A stretch of DNA of 64,000 nucleotides from Daphnia carinata (GCF_022539665.2 NC_081339.1:1-64000), one strand, 5' to 3'; shown: positions 10,501 through 21,235, numbered from the stretch's first letter. Translations and numbers: made by a program. The notes: generated by a model not told the origin, from the letters alone.

Positions 10501-13500
10501 TTACAAAAAGTCTTGAGTCAGATAACCCGGTCGCCTACTCGTACGGCCTGATCTCGTCACGACAGGATTTCTTTCTGCTCCCGCTGTTTGTGCGCGCTCT
10601 GACATCTCAAATCCATGAAAGGCAACTCCACTGCCTGGGCTGTCCGGAGTAGTAGTTTCAGCTGCCATCCCTGGTTGTTGAGCAGCCACGAGTGGTCTGC
10701 CTGGTTCTTCGAGTTCGCTAGAACCTTCCACTCTGTCTGAGTCATTAGGTACGACCACTTCTGTTGCCATCTCTGACTGGGGGTGTGCATTTTGCATACA
10801 ACTCGGGGGCCTAGATGACTGCTGGGGGGAGACAGGCCCCGCTCGACCCAGTGTTAGAGATGAGTCGGCTGGATTTGGTGTTTGAGCAAGCATAGTTGGT
10901 CCTTGGGGTGATACGTGAGCGACGGAGCTGCCAGTAAGTATCCTGGATCGTTCGGTCTGTTGCCGCGTCGGCTTGGTAGTAGACAGCTGGCTGCTACGCA
11001 GGTGCGGGACATTGGATGACATCTTCTTGAAGTAGCTGCTGTTTCGGCACACTGTCAACTTTGAGTTAACTGCCGTGATGCACGATCCTTTGACGCGGAC
11101 TACTCGGTACGGTTCCAGCTCATAACGGCTCTCTGCCTTGTTGAGTAGCTTGGTGGGCCTCTTTAGTAGGACTTTATCCCCCGTTTTCAGACCAGAGACG
11201 CATACATTCCTTCGTGAGTCTGCGTATGCCTTTAGTTTTGACTTGTAAAGCGCGTCCCTACGCTTGAGTTCTGGAAGCAGCTGCCGAGGTGAGTGGCGAA
11301 ACATAAGGTCAGCGGGCGAGACACCGGTTGCTGGGTGAGGAGTTAGTCGATAGTTTGCTAAGAACGTCTCCACTTCTACTTTCCAGTCTTTCTTTTCTAT
11401 TGCTGCAGTTCGAATTACCTTACTGAGCGTCCTCATGAAGCGCTCAACTAGGCCATTTGCTTCCGGCCATTGGGGTGTGATTTTCCGATGATGAATCCCT
11501 CGATCTTTGCAAAACTCCTCGAACTTTTGACTGTTGAAAGGAGGGCCGTTATCCGAGCGGATCGTCTCAGGATTCCCAAACATTGCAAACGTTGCTTGAA
11601 GCGTGGGGAGTACGTGAGTTGCGCTCGTACTTCGTACATGACCAACTACTGGGAACCTGGAGAAATCGTCAATGAGGACCAGGATTTCCCCACCGCTGGA
11701 TGTGGTGTAGAAATCAACCGATGCTGCTTGCCACGGGTGATCTGGTAGTGTTGACATTTGCAATGGTTCTCTTGATGCTTTCGCCGTCACCGCTTGGCAT
11801 GGAAAGCATGCGTTCACTAAGTTTTCCACGGCCGCATTCATTCCAGGGAACCACACTTTAGACCTTAGTAGCCTCTTACTGCGATCGATGCCTTGATGCC
11901 CAAGGTGTGCAAGTTGGACGACACGTTCTTGAAGTGACTTTGGCACCACAATCCGTAGACCTCGAAGAAGTATGCCATCAGAAGTCGTTGTGAGTTCCTG
12001 CTTGACGAGATTGTAGGAGGCTTGCACCTGTTTTGGCAAGGTGTGCCACAAATTCTTAGTTAGAGCGTTCACAACCAGCTGCAGCTCTTTGTCTTTACGG
12101 GTTTCCTCCGCAAACGTGTGTTCTGGGATCGCTGTTAGGGAACTCGAGCTACTAATCCTTCGGACATACAACTCCGCAGCTTTCGTGGCTCTTGCGTCTC
12201 CAGTTAGTGATTGGGGTGGGTGCCTCGACAGGTAGTCGGCTGCATTGTCTTTCCCAGCGATATGAGTCACTTGCATATCGAACTGTTGCCGTCGCATCAT
12301 CCACCGTTCGAGTCTCGCAGACAGCTTGGCAGATGGGTTCGTGAACAGTGGTACCAACGGTTTATGATCGGTAAGAACTGTGAAAGGTGCTCCTAAGAGG
12401 TATATTTTGAACTGCTCACAGCCCCATACAATGGCCAGGGCTTCTCGTTCAAGTTGAGAGTAACGTGACTCAGTTGGGGTTAGGGCTTTACTAGCAAAGG
12501 CAATCACATGTCGGCCGCCATGAGAGTCAAGTTGAGTAAGGATGGCACCTAAACCAATTGGGCTTGCATCCACGATGACTTCCGTTGGGCGGTCCGATCT
12601 GAAGTACGACAGTTTCCTTGGGTTTGCGATTGCAGACTTGAGGTCTTGAAAAGCTCTTTCGCACTCTTCAGACCAGACGAACTCTTTTCTGGAGGTGAGT
12701 TGGCGAAGAGGTGCAGACAGATCTGCACGCCGCGAGAAAAATCTGGAGCAGTACGTGGTTAGGCCTAGAAAGCTCCTTACTTCTGACATGGACTGTGGGC
12801 GGCCTGCTTCCAGCACTGCTTGACGCTTGGCCGGATCAATCTCTACTCCATCAGCACCGATGATGATACCGGCAAACTTAACTCGTGTTTGGCAGAATTT
12901 GCCCTTTTTCTCATTGATCGTGAGACCTTTGTCTTGGAAGACACGACGTACCGCAGCATATCTACGGTCATGTTCTTCTTTTGTCCGACCATGGATTAAA
13001 ACATCGTCACTGAGGTTAACAACGCCTGGAATGTCTTTAAGTGTTTCTCGGATGAGGTTGTGGAAAACTTCCGCTGCAGCTGAGACGCCAAAGAAAAGCC
13101 GTTTGTATCTGAACAACCCTATGTGGGTTGAAAACGTTGTGATGTGTCGGGACTCAGGAGCTAGCTCAACTTGGTTGTACGCCGACACTAGATCTATATT
13201 TGAGAAGAAACAGGAGCCTGCAACATCTGAGATGATGTCACTTATGGTCGGCATGACATGGCGTTCTCTCTGGATAGCCTTGTTGGCTAAACGCATGTCA
13301 ACCACCATCCTCCATTCATCCCTCTTCGGAGTCATATGGATGGGTGAGATCCACGGCGTTGGGCCCACCGCTTTTTCAATGACGTCATTCTCTAACAGGC
13401 GTGTAACTTCCGCCTCTACTGCGCCATGTAGGTGATACGGTATTCTTCTATGGGGCTGTGCTATGGGTTTGACTGACGGGTCAATGTGTAGCTTCACCTG

Positions 13501-14889
13501 CACGTCTTTGTACTTCCCAATTGACAGCGACGGGCTTCCTATTTTGAAAACTGTTGAGTTTCCAACAAATGCAGCCATCTTGAAGCAACCAAGCTTCATT
13601 GCAGCTTCATATCCCAGAATGCATGGTTCCGTTGTTGAGCGGACAACATGTATCACAACTGAGCACGACCGGGAGCTTTTTGCAACACGCACTTCACACT
13701 TAAACTTCCCAAGCAGGGTGATGGGACACACAGAGTCATACCCAAACACACGTCTGTTAACAGTGGTAAGGGCAGGGGAACCAAGTTGTTTGTACATTCG
13801 GTAATTGACGATAGTTAGTCCGGCAGCCGTGTCCACGATGAAATTTATCTTGCGGCTGCAGAGTATTAGGGAGACGGACGGAAACAAGTCCTTGCCACCA
13901 GCTGTTTTGAAAACTAACCGACTGACCGAGCTGTCTGACCCAGAGTCTGTTTCTGTCGCACTGAAAGTTACTTGACGCACGTCTTTTTTCAGACCACCGT
14001 TTGAGCCACTACTTTTGTTTCTGCGAGAATGACCCTTCTTCTCTTTTTGTTTAGTGTAGCATGCCGCAGCAAAATGATTGGGCTTTCCGCAGTACGAGCA
14101 CTCTTTGCCTCTCGCCGGACAATCAGATAGTTTTTCATGGTCATCTTTTGCACAATACTGACAAACATTCCGTGGACCTGCGTTTTTCCGCCCGAACTGC
14201 TCACCACGCTTCGATGTCCCAGTGCCACGTTGACCAACCTTGTAGACTTTCGACTCATTGGGCCCGTCTATAACTACCTCCGTTGAGCGGTCCTCTATAT
14301 TGGTGGCTTGAACCTTGGTTAGCTCTAACGTGCGGCCACGATGAAGGAGGTCAGACAGAGACAGGCCTGGTTTAGAAAGACCAATTTCTCGTATCTTACG
14401 GTCTGAGCAGCCCGTAATGATCTGAATCAGGATTTCCCGATCAACATCTGTGAAGCCACAGCCCAACGCGAGCGTAGTCAACCTCATGTGGAATCCATCT
14501 AATGACTCGTCGGTTGCCTGTTTCGCTTGACGAAACACATACGTGTTGTAGATCTGGTGGTCATTTGGGCAAAAATGAGCCGAGATCGTCCGAACCGTTG
14601 CATCAAACAGCGACTCTGCAGCGACTGCGGCTTGGTTCTGAGCAGGGTCAGCGGCTACCGCAGGTTGAGGATTTACCTTGAGAGTTTTGACCAGTTTCTT
14701 TAGCTCACCTCCACCGTAGTAGTTGAGAGCTGATACTTTTTTTCCATCGTCAGTGTAGCCCAGGATATTCAGTAGGTCAGTGAAACCTTCAATCCATTCA
14801 ACCCAGCGTGCGCTTAGCGTGGTTTTGTCCAGGCTGATGGAGAATGCCTCGTAAGAGGGCAATGCAGCCGCTTGCATTTTATTGCTCAC
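10501..14889 (-). CDS. gag-pol: Element E Gag-Pol polyprotein (1462 aa)
   Basis: A single open frame from the ATG at 14889. Approximate residue positions are as follows. The Gag capsid-like region is at 1-230. Two zinc knuckles are near 242 (CQYCAKDDHEKLSDC, CX2CX4HX5C) and 263 (CSYCGKPNHFAAAC, CX2CX4HX4C). The protease DTAAG motif is near 352, in place of the usual DTGA or DSGA. Reverse transcriptase has the catalytic LSDDV box near 627. RNase H (VDASPIGLGAI) is near 775. Integrase has an HHCC finger near 995 and its DDE triad in SVDFY (1057), RSDNG (1111) and LVERF (1148). The C-terminal tail (from about 1290) is Ser/Pro-rich. Gag and Pol share one frame, so their ratio must be set after translation. 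No stop or frameshift is present. Confidence 0.9.
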   Translation of the reverse strand: MSNKMQAAALPSYEAFSISLDKTTLSARWVEWIEGFTDLLNILGYTDDGKKVSALNYYGGGELKKLVKTLKVNPQPAVAADPAQNQAAVAAESLFDATVRTISAHFCPNDHQIYNTYVFRQAKQATDESLDGFHMRLTTLALGCGFTDVDREILIQIITGCSDRKIREIGLSKPGLSLSDLLHRGRTLELTKVQATNIEDRSTEVVIDGPNESKVYKVGQRGTGTSKRGEQFGRKNAGPRNVCQYCAKDDHEKLSDCPARGKECSYCGKPNHFAAACYTKQKEKKGHSRRNKSSGSNGGLKKDVRQVTFSATETDSGSDSSVSRLVFKTAGGKDLFPSVSLILCSRKINFIVDTAAGLTIVNYRMYKQLGSPALTTVNRRVFGYDSVCPITLLGKFKCEVRVAKSSRSCSVVIHVVRSTTEPCILGYEAAMKLGCFKMAAFVGNSTVFKIGSPSLSIGKYKDVQVKLHIDPSVKPIAQPHRRIPYHLHGAVEAEVTRLLENDVIEKAVGPTPWISPIHMTPKRDEWRMVVDMRLANKAIQRERHVMPTISDIISDVAGSCFFSNIDLVSAYNQVELAPESRHITTFSTHIGLFRYKRLFFGVSAAAEVFHNLIRETLKDIPGVVNLSDDVLIHGRTKEEHDRRYAAVRRVFQDKGLTINEKKGKFCQTRVKFAGIIIGADGVEIDPAKRQAVLEAGRPQSMSEVRSFLGLTTYCSRFFSRRADLSAPLRQLTSRKEFVWSEECERAFQDLKSAIANPRKLSYFRSDRPTEVIVDASPIGLGAILTQLDSHGGRHVIAFASKALTPTESRYSQLEREALAIVWGCEQFKIYLLGAPFTVLTDHKPLVPLFTNPSAKLSARLERWMMRRQQFDMQVTHIAGKDNAADYLSRHPPQSLTGDARATKAAELYVRRISSSSSLTAIPEHTFAEETRKDKELQLVVNALTKNLWHTLPKQVQASYNLVKQELTTTSDGILLRGLRIVVPKSLQERVVQLAHLGHQGIDRSKRLLRSKVWFPGMNAAVENLVNACFPCQAVTAKASREPLQMSTLPDHPWQAASVDFYTTSSGGEILVLIDDFSRFPVVGHVRSTSATHVLPTLQATFAMFGNPETIRSDNGPPFNSQKFEEFCKDRGIHHRKITPQWPEANGLVERFMRTLSKVIRTAAIEKKDWKVEVETFLANYRLTPHPATGVSPADLMFRHSPRQLLPELKRRDALYKSKLKAYADSRRNVCVSGLKTGDKVLLKRPTKLLNKAESRYELEPYRVVRVKGSCITAVNSKLTVCRNSSYFKKMSSNVPHLRSSQLSTTKPTRQQTERSRILTGSSVAHVSPQGPTMLAQTPNPADSSLTLGRAGPVSPQQSSRPPSCMQNAHPQSEMATEVVVPNDSDRVEGSSELEEPGRPLVAAQQPGMAAETTTPDSPGSGVAFHGFEMSERAQTAGAERNPVVTRSGRTSRRPGYLTQDFL

Positions 14890-14906
14890 GTGAAAGGTTA
14901 CTTAGA

Positions 14907-14922
14907 CTCGTCTTCGTCGCCA
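14907..14922 (-). promoter_or_regulatory. Primer binding site of element E, tRNA-Ser-like
   Basis: The minus strand reads TGGCGACGAAGACGAG directly after the LTR end. The first nine bases match the complement of a tRNA-Ser 3' end (TGGCGACGA); the rest matches poorly. The tRNA identity is tentative. Confidence 0.5.
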
Positions 14923-15108
14923 GTGTAATAGTCCGAAAGGTTTTGTAATTAAACGTACCACGATGTTGCTGGATAAACTTCTGTGTATTGCACAGCTAAC
15001 TGAGACAACCACACTGTCTCTAGCCTCGTCCCTCACTGCCCACCCGATACACACCGGTCTCTCTTCTCCATCTCGACTTGCCACCTGTCGACAGCCCAGA
15101 ACACTACA
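14923..15108 (-). repeat. 5' LTR of element E
   Basis: 186 bp, identical as read to the LTR at 10125-10310. Its identity implies recent insertion. It abuts the primer binding site at 14922. Confidence 0.88.
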
Positions 15109-15113
15109 CTCCT

Positions 15114-15432
15114 GTAGTTTAAGCGAAAGTCTATCCTATTGTTGAGTTAACAGAATAACAGTCGGTAAGGATTACTACGATACTAGGTAATATTAATATG
15201 TCTTATCATCACGATATGCCTTCAAACGGTGATGAAACAAGTAAAAGGGGGGTTTGAAGCCAATTGCGGAGGGCACATGTTTCCCTTTTTATCACTTACA
15301 CACGATGTAAACCTTTTCATAAACTCGAAAGAATCTGATTTAAATTTTGTTCCTATTACATTTTAGTTTTCAGAAAGTCAGTGGTCGACAATCATGAATA
15401 ACATTCACTTGTGGGCTATTCTAGTTGCCCAT
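15114..15432. other. Duplicon sequence with internal direct repeat, no gene
   Basis: Positions 15182-15249 repeat, with a few differences, the block at 9680-9747 (both end in CAAACGGTGA.GAAACAAGT). The pair is also present in copy 2. No coding potential was seen. Confidence 0.5.
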
Positions 15433-15770
15433 TTGGGACATAGTGTAGTGTTCAGCAGCCTTTGTGCTGTAGTAAGACGGACAACATAAGTTGTGGTGTA
15501 GTAGGTAGGATCCACATAGTACAAAGAGCAGCCTTGCTGTAGTAACTTGGGGCAGCGTAGAATTTCGGGGCTTCAGTGTAGTAGGTTGTCTCAGCGTAAT
15601 TAGATGGAGTAGCTGCGATATAGCATGTTACGGAGCTACGTAATACTTGGGCGCCTCTGTAGTGGTGTAGTACAACGCACTTGTCGTGTAGCTCGGAGCA
15701 GAGTAATATATTATGGCCTCAATGTAGTAAGCCGGAGAAGCGTAGATTGTGGTGTAATACTACGAGCGCG
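15433..15770 (-). pseudogene. Tyrosine-rich repeat protein, degenerate (duplicon copy 1)
   Basis: Minus-strand translation gives pieces such as YYTTIYASPAYYIEA, TTYYTEAPKFYAAPSYY and YYSTKAAEHYT, spread over different frames with several indels and stops. The last piece ends MSQMGN before a stop. It belongs to the same family as 19378-19740 and 39210-40036. No signal exon was found. Copy 2 at 36603-36965 is somewhat better preserved. Function is unknown; the repeat resembles structural extracellular proteins. Confidence 0.6.
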
Positions 15771-16801
15771 AATAGCCATTAGTATAAGTATACTAGTGAA
15801 CGAAGAGGCGTGTAACAACGAGGGATACCAGTGAGCGAACCAAGAGGTAGTAGAAAATAAAAAAAAGAACGTGATAGAGTGGGCGATACCAGTGAGTGAA
15901 ATAAAAGGCAATGGGAAAAAAATTGTGCGATTCCTCCTATAGCTGGCGATTGAGGTTGGGTTTAATAGTCGTTTGATTTTTAGTTGGGAGGAAAAGAAGG
16001 AATCTTTCGTTTCACAGGAAGCCAGTAAATAGAAGAAGGTAGGCATGGCGTAAAATAAATCTATCTGTTTAATGTTTAAGGCGGCTAAAAGTATCCATTA
16101 TGGGTGCATCTTAATCACAGAGGTAATGTAAACGAACTGCTCAGACATGGTAAAAATGTAACGTAGCTCAATCCCAGCGGTAACCTTTCGAGGTTGAAAC
16201 TGAAACGTGAGACAATATGACAGAAGAAAAAAAAGAAAAAGGGATAAAAATAAGGCAGCGGCCATCATTATTATCATATTAAAAATTATTATCATTATTA
16301 GAAAAAAACAAGAGAAGGAGTAAAGTAATAAAAAAACGAGATTACGTCATAGCTGTTTTTCATTATTAGTTTATTTCAGCAAATTCGCTATTTAATACCA
16401 AGGTTTATTGAAAGAGGAACCTTGGACTCTACACTTGAAATTTTAATCGCAAACCGATAATCGAACATGAACAATAATTTTGATTAGTTACTATATTAAG
16501 CACTTTTTTAAGTGTTAATCTCTCCGTCCGTTTCTGCTCAATATCCAGCATGGTTTCACATCATGTTGCACCTACATATAATTCAGTCGTATCCCAGTAC
16601 TCTTCCACAACAAATCAACGCCGAGCACCCAGCTTCGACGCAACAACCCAATTTCATGAGGAACTACATAAAATTTCAGACGAACACGTTTGCTAGATGC
16701 TATTAGTTTTATATGTACACGTTTTTACACCGAAAGCAACAGAGGCGTAAGGCATAGAATAAATGACTTTGAATTATTTACTCAACTGAGGTTTCATTAA
16801 T
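15771..16801. other. Duplicon tail and spacer; short minisatellite, no gene
   Basis: 15820-15925 holds two degenerate units of a repeat containing GATACCAGTGAG; copy 2 has three at 37017-37160. The rest is AT-rich with a T/ATTATT-rich stretch around 16260-16310. The duplicated sequence ends at 16533. No gene was seen between there and the cuticle pseudogene. Confidence 0.5.
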
Positions 16802-17556
16802 TTAGTAGATCTGGTAGCCTTTGCCGTTGAAAGGGATATGGACAGGGGCGACTGGAAGTTCGTATTCGTGGACGGGAGAAACGGGAAAGTGTTCTCATTT
16901 GGGCTGGAAACCGGCTTCATCGGCGGCCCAGGTCAAAGTGAATTTTTGGCCTTCAGGAGAAACCCAGTAAGAGGATCCTTTATTGGTGTTGCCTAGGATT
17001 TCACCGTACGATTCTTTGCCGTAGGAATCGTAGGTGACTCCTTGCATCTTCTTCTGGGCCTGAGACTCTTCACGAGTTGGTAGCCAGACTGGCCGTAGCT
17101 GTAGGTGAATAGAATAGAATTTAATTTTAAAAAATATGAATACTTTTAAACCATACGTTGGTGAGTATAAGGTAATGCGCCTACCTCCATTGGCTGCTGC
17201 CATCGAGGTTGCGCTCGTCAGATTGGCTAGTGATGGTAACGTCGGCGTATTTGTTATCCTTGTTGTAGCTGGGAGTAGGGTAAGCTGGTGCAGGGTAGGC
17301 TGGTGCAGGGTAGGCTTGTGCAGGATAGGCTGATGCAGGGTAGGCCGGTGCGGGGTAACTAGGAGTAGGGTACTTTGGTGCAGGGTAGCTTGGGGCTGGG
17401 TAGCTGGGTGCCTTGTATTCCGGCTTGTAGCTGGGTGGAACAGCGGCAGCGACGGCCAAGAAAGCGGCGATAACAAACTGCGAAAAAAGCTTTTCAATAA
17501 GCTATGAAATTGTAAATAAAAGAAAAATTTAAAGAAATTATATTTACTAGTTTCAT
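16802..17556 (-). pseudogene. RR-1 cuticle protein pseudogene (divergent partner)
   Basis: Three exons mirror the intact gene at 18196-18980: exon 1 17556-17548 (ATG AAA CTA then GTAAAT), exon 2 17477-17185 (293 bp, same length as its partner), exon 3 17098-16802. Exon 2 encodes the signal core and the AYPAP/SYPAP repeats. Exon 3 encodes the chitin-binding RR-1 segment. Near 17080 one base is missing relative to the partner, shifting the frame ahead of REESQ. Just after GFQPK a TGA replaces the partner's Gly codon (about 16894). Two independent lesions mark it as dead, although splice sites and a TATA box remain. Confidence 0.8.
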
Positions 17557-17612
17557 GTTGAGAGCGGGTTGGAGAGTTGAACAACGGATGTCTTCAGTCA
17601 CCTTCAGACGGC

Positions 17613-17620
17613 CTTATATA
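17613..17620 (-). promoter_or_regulatory. TATA box of the minus-strand cuticle pseudogene
   Basis: The minus strand reads CGACTATATAAG, 64 bases before the ATG at 17556. It matches the placement and flanking CGACTATA of the intact gene's TATA box (18133), as expected for a duplicated promoter. Confidence 0.6.
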
Positions 17621-18132
17621 GTCGAAAAAATATTGGATGTCTTTCATTTTCATTTGATTTCTTTACTTAGTTTTTTAAAGCGGCGTTCACCGCCTTGTAG
17701 TGGCGAAATGATTTGGTTTGCATTACAGGACAGGGCCCTTGCAATGCAGTGATTGCTTTCGATAAGCAGAAACCTAACACAATTTGCTGATGATTTTCCT
17801 TCAGAATTGTCACATATCACCACCGACTGATGATTTAGGAATTGAGCAAATTATCGTTCGTCAACCTGATTTTAGTAAGATAAATTATATTATTTGTATT
17901 TCATAGACACTGACGTGTGAATATTCCTATAACAAGATATTGATTTCTCATCATCATAGACCAGGAGACAAAATAAATCCTTCACCAGCCAAACGAAATC
18001 AAAAATGCACTGTGGTTAAGGGTAAAAGCGAAAGTAAGGTATTTTATTCAACGCCCAAAACCTAATTTGCTAGAGCGAATTCTAGTGCCAAAACAACTAG
18101 GTCAACTGAACGTTCTATGCCTCTCACTCGAC

Positions 18133-18170
18133 TATAAAAGTGCGGGATGGAAGGACTAAGACCATCAGTT
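18133..18170 (+). promoter_or_regulatory. Core promoter of the intact cuticle gene: TATA box and initiator
   Basis: TATAAAAG at 18133-18140 is followed by a TCAGTT arthropod initiator at 18165-18170. The initiator A is 34 bases downstream of the TATA start, the usual spacing. The ATG follows at 18196. The ~510 bp between this TATA box and that of the divergent pseudogene is the likely shared regulatory region. Confidence 0.7.
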
Positions 18171-18195
18171 GTTTATCAAACCCTCCTAGTGCAAC

Positions 18196-18980
18196 ATGAA
18201 GCTCGTAAGGCATTTAATCTCTTATTCTTATTTTGAGCTAAAATCAATTTTATGTTTAAAACGGCATTGTCTGACAGTTCGTCGTTGCCGCTTTCTTGGC
18301 CGTCGTTGCCGCTGTTCCATCCAGCTACAAGCCGGAATACAAGGCACCCAGCTACCCAGCCCCAAGCTACCCTGCACCAAAGTACCCTACTCCTAGCTAC
18401 CCCGCACCGGCCTACCCTGCATCAGCCTATCCTGCACCAGCCTACCCTGCACCAGCCTACCCCGCACCAGCTTACCCTACTCCCAGCTACAACAAGGATA
18501 ACAAATATGCCGACATCACCGTCACCAGCCAATCTGACGAGCGCAATCTCGATGGCAGCAGCCAATGGAGGTAAATCTATTTCATACTTTATACTCATCA
18601 TTTTAAGAACTAAAGATAACCATTAGACAAATTTTATTATTTCAACCCATAGCTATGCCCAGTCTGACTACACCACTCGCGAAGAGTCTCAGGTCCAGAA
18701 GAAGATGCAAGGAGTCACCTACGATTCCTACGGCAAAGAATCGTACGGTGAAGTCCTAGGCAACACCAACAAAGGATCTTCTTACTGGATTTCTCCTGAG
18801 GGTCAGAAGTTCACTTTGACCTGGGTTGCTGATGAGGCCGGTTTCCAGCCCAAAGGTGATCACTTGCCCGTCGTCCCCGTCCATGAATACGAGCTCCCAG
18901 TTGCTCCCGTCCATGAATACGAGCTCCCCGTTGCCCCCGTTCACATCCCCTTCAATGGAAAGGGTTACAAGATTTACTAG
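18196..18980 (+). CDS. RR-1 cuticle protein with Ala-Tyr-Pro repeats
   Basis: Three exons: 18196-18204, 18278-18570 and 18653-18980, all with GT-AG borders, giving 209 residues. The first exon encodes only Met-Lys-Leu, a common arrangement in arthropod cuticle genes. The signal peptide (MKLFVVAAFLAVVAAVP) spans exons 1 and 2. It is followed by about ten SYPAP/AYPAP repeats. The chitin-binding 4 (RR-1) domain starts around YADITVTSQSDERNLDGSSQ and contains YDSYGKESYG, SYWISPEGQKFTLTW and ADEAGFQPKGDHLP. Two copies of VPVHEYELPVA follow. It would be secreted into chitin-protein cuticle. All key aromatic RR residues are present. Confidence 0.9.
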
Positions 18981-19377
18981 ATTTCCCGATACATGATTTA
19001 ATATTTAAAGTACGTCCCATAATTTCTGTATATCTCATTTATCGCGAGCGTGGTGTAAATATAAATGCAATCAAGTTATCATAGTTATACACTCTAATGC
19101 ACAGCATAAAATCATTACCGACCATGCGCCAAAAATTGCTAATGACCAAAAGAAACCTGGATAATCTACACTGGAACATTGTTCCATAAAGCATTTGATT
19201 GAAAAATCTGGTATGTGCTATAATAATGCAGATGTCTCACGCTAGCTATTATTGCGGAAAAATTCCGCACGGTCAGCCTTATCGGGCGCAGCTCAAAGAT
19301 TGTTCCTTCATCAGCGGATGAAAATTACCAAAAGAAGAATCTGATATACAATATACAATACAGATGAATATACAATA
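18981..19377. other. 3' flank of cuticle gene, no gene
   Basis: AT-rich sequence, with a short CATATGAATATACAATACA duplication at 19355-19397. No gene was seen. Confidence 0.4.
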
Positions 19378-19740
19378 CATATGAATATACAATACACAAC
19401 AACGTATGCTGCACCGAGGTGCTATTCCGAAGCTCCCAAATACTACTACACCACCACCTGCGCTGTCCCGGCTTATTACACCGAGGCTTTCCAATACTAC
19501 ACCACAAAGGCTAATGAGTATTACACAACAACATACGCTGCTCCAGCTTCTTACACTGATGCCCCAAGTATTACCAAGGCGAAGCCTCAAAATACTACAC
19601 CACAAATGCACCAGGGCACTACACTACCACATACGCCGTACCCAGCTACTACACCGAGGCTAAAGCTAACTACACAGCAACCTATGCAACCCCATTACTA
19701 CATTGTTGCCCCCAATTCGAGTTTTATATTTACTACTTAA
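19378..19740 (+). pseudogene. Tyrosine-rich repeat protein, frameshifted fragment
   Basis: An open frame of 119 codons begins with clear repeat units (TTYAAPRCYSEAPKYYYTT, YYTTTYAAPASYTDAP). It then leaves the repeat frame near 19565, where one base is missing ahead of the next Tyr-Tyr pair. The remaining 170 nt carry the repeat in another frame. It lacks a recognisable signal exon. It is a partial, probably inactive member of the family seen at 39210-40036. Confidence 0.6.
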
Positions 19741-21235
19741 GCTCGAGGACGGAATAGTCTAATTATTTTAACATTTTAAACTTAATTTAACTTAATTCCT
19801 AGTTTCAATCTGAAATTTCTATGTTAAGGAAATACTCAAATAATCGGTAAAGATAGAAGCCTCGGTTTGCCAGTTTTTATTTTAGTTATTAGGAAAATAG
19901 TCAAAATGGTTGCGCTAAGCACTTGATTGACATGCTAGTATCCTCCAGAACTGTCACGATGTTGGCCCGGATCATATTGCTGTACTACATGATCCCCACC
20001 GTGACATCAGCTGAAAGCTCTTACTTCTCTATTCAGTCTTGCGTTGGAATGGATGGCCAGTCCCATACCAACGCTTGACGTTTCGAGTTGTAATTGCTTA
20101 CAGACTCTTGGTTACTAGCAATTCCAACATTGGGAGGGTGCCATACCCAGTCATTTCAAGTGCCGCTATATTTAGATATACACGCAACTATTATATACAG
20201 TGAATTACGGCACCAAACCATGTTGATAACACAAGCGTGCATTTTCCGTAGTAAAAGTAACTCTCATTTAAATTCAGAGAAACTATTATACAATGTAATA
20301 AATGAACATTATCGAGAAAATAGTAATGAATATTATTCAACGTCGTTATAAAGCCAAAAACAAACTAAACGTTTAAAATTCAATTATTATCTAGCATTCA
20401 CGAATTAGGGTGTGGCATCACGCAACAATACCGTTAATGCTATGCAAGAATCCTACGTATCACCGTGCGGCCAATCTTGTCACTAATGTGTTGATACATT
20501 GGCAAAGTGTTATTCCAGGTGTGCTGTGAAATTATAAGTTGTCGAGCCAAACACATTTTGGATTGAATGATTGGTACCAGTTATCACAAAAATCGTGTAT
20601 TACAAAATTCTGCATGACCATAACGTATTATTACTACTCAACCACATCCTAAACTCAAACCTGCTTTTAAATACCATTTGACTTCAAGCTAGCATTCCCA
20701 ACCTTCGGTTTACTACACTACAACAAAGGTTCAATCCCAGCTACTACAGCGAGACTAGTAAAGTACTATTCCTTCCCAAGAATGACTAGCACTGAGACGT
20801 TATTTAAATATACAGTTACTAAATTCATTTCATCCGTTTTAATTTCATCCATGACTTTTTCCCTAATCGGAATTTCTGTAAATGTGGCATCGTAGTGTAG
20901 AGCATTGTTCAAAATCAGACGAATTATCATGTAAATAAATAACAATGGGTAGCCTGCTATTCTAATTTAATTCATTCTTTTTTTTTAAACGGTAAGTTAT
21001 GATATTTCTTTTGAAATTTTGAATATTGAAATCGTGTTCCGTTCGTCTCCTTTTGTATGCATTAAACTTGATCTTCATACACAAGCTGAAAAAAGTTGAC
21101 CTGTTCTGACATCATTTGATCAGGTAAAAGCCTCAATTTAATCAAAAGGTACAGTAAATTGGCTGGTATTTGTAATACCAACCAAATTATGGCTGCTTGA
21201 ATGATTTTTTAAACCACATTCGTTTTCAATTTGTA
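19741..21235. other. Spacer with small remnants
   Basis: An ORF at 19932-20078 (48 codons) contains a hydrophobic stretch, MLARIILLYYMIPTVTSA, like a signal peptide, followed by a short Cys-containing tail; no homology recognised. A 70-bp trace of the tyrosine-rich repeat (YYTTTKVQ and SYYSETS) lies at about 20700-20770. Nothing else was seen. Confidence 0.3.

Larger units (their letters stand above)
10125..15108 (-). mobile_element. Compact Ty3/gypsy (Mag-like) retrotransposon E, apparently intact
   Basis: 4984 bp with two 186-bp LTRs that are identical as read, a primer binding site, one uninterrupted Gag-Pol frame and a 5-bp target duplication CTCCT (10120-10124 and 15109-15113). The homologous position in duplicon copy 2 (27367 onward) has the uninterrupted sequence GACCCTCCTGTAGTTT, an empty site. 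Small size, no envelope and the SDD form of the RT box point to the Mag clade; the clade call is from recall of that family. It is a candidate autonomous element. Confidence 0.88.
6173..16533 (+). repeat. Segmental duplication, copy 1
   Basis: The same sequence recurs in direct orientation at 24860-37771. Matching blocks are 6173-6484 with 24860-25172, 7901-10124 with 25187-27371, and 15109-16533 with 27367-37771 (interrupted there by element B). Copy 2 lacks the 6485-7900 portion. Copy 1 is interrupted by element E. The right junction is the shared string ending CTCTCCGTCCGTTT, after which the two copies diverge. Divergence is low, with scattered single-base differences. Confidence 0.85.

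Noticed and set aside
12827..13804. Two long plus-strand frames over element E
   Set aside because: Antisense shadows of the reverse transcriptase and protease coding region.
16098..16295. 65-codon minus frame with a hydrophobic Ile/Met/Phe-rich start
   Set aside because: Translation of an ATT/ATC-rich low-complexity tract; the duplicon copy has indels in the same stretch.
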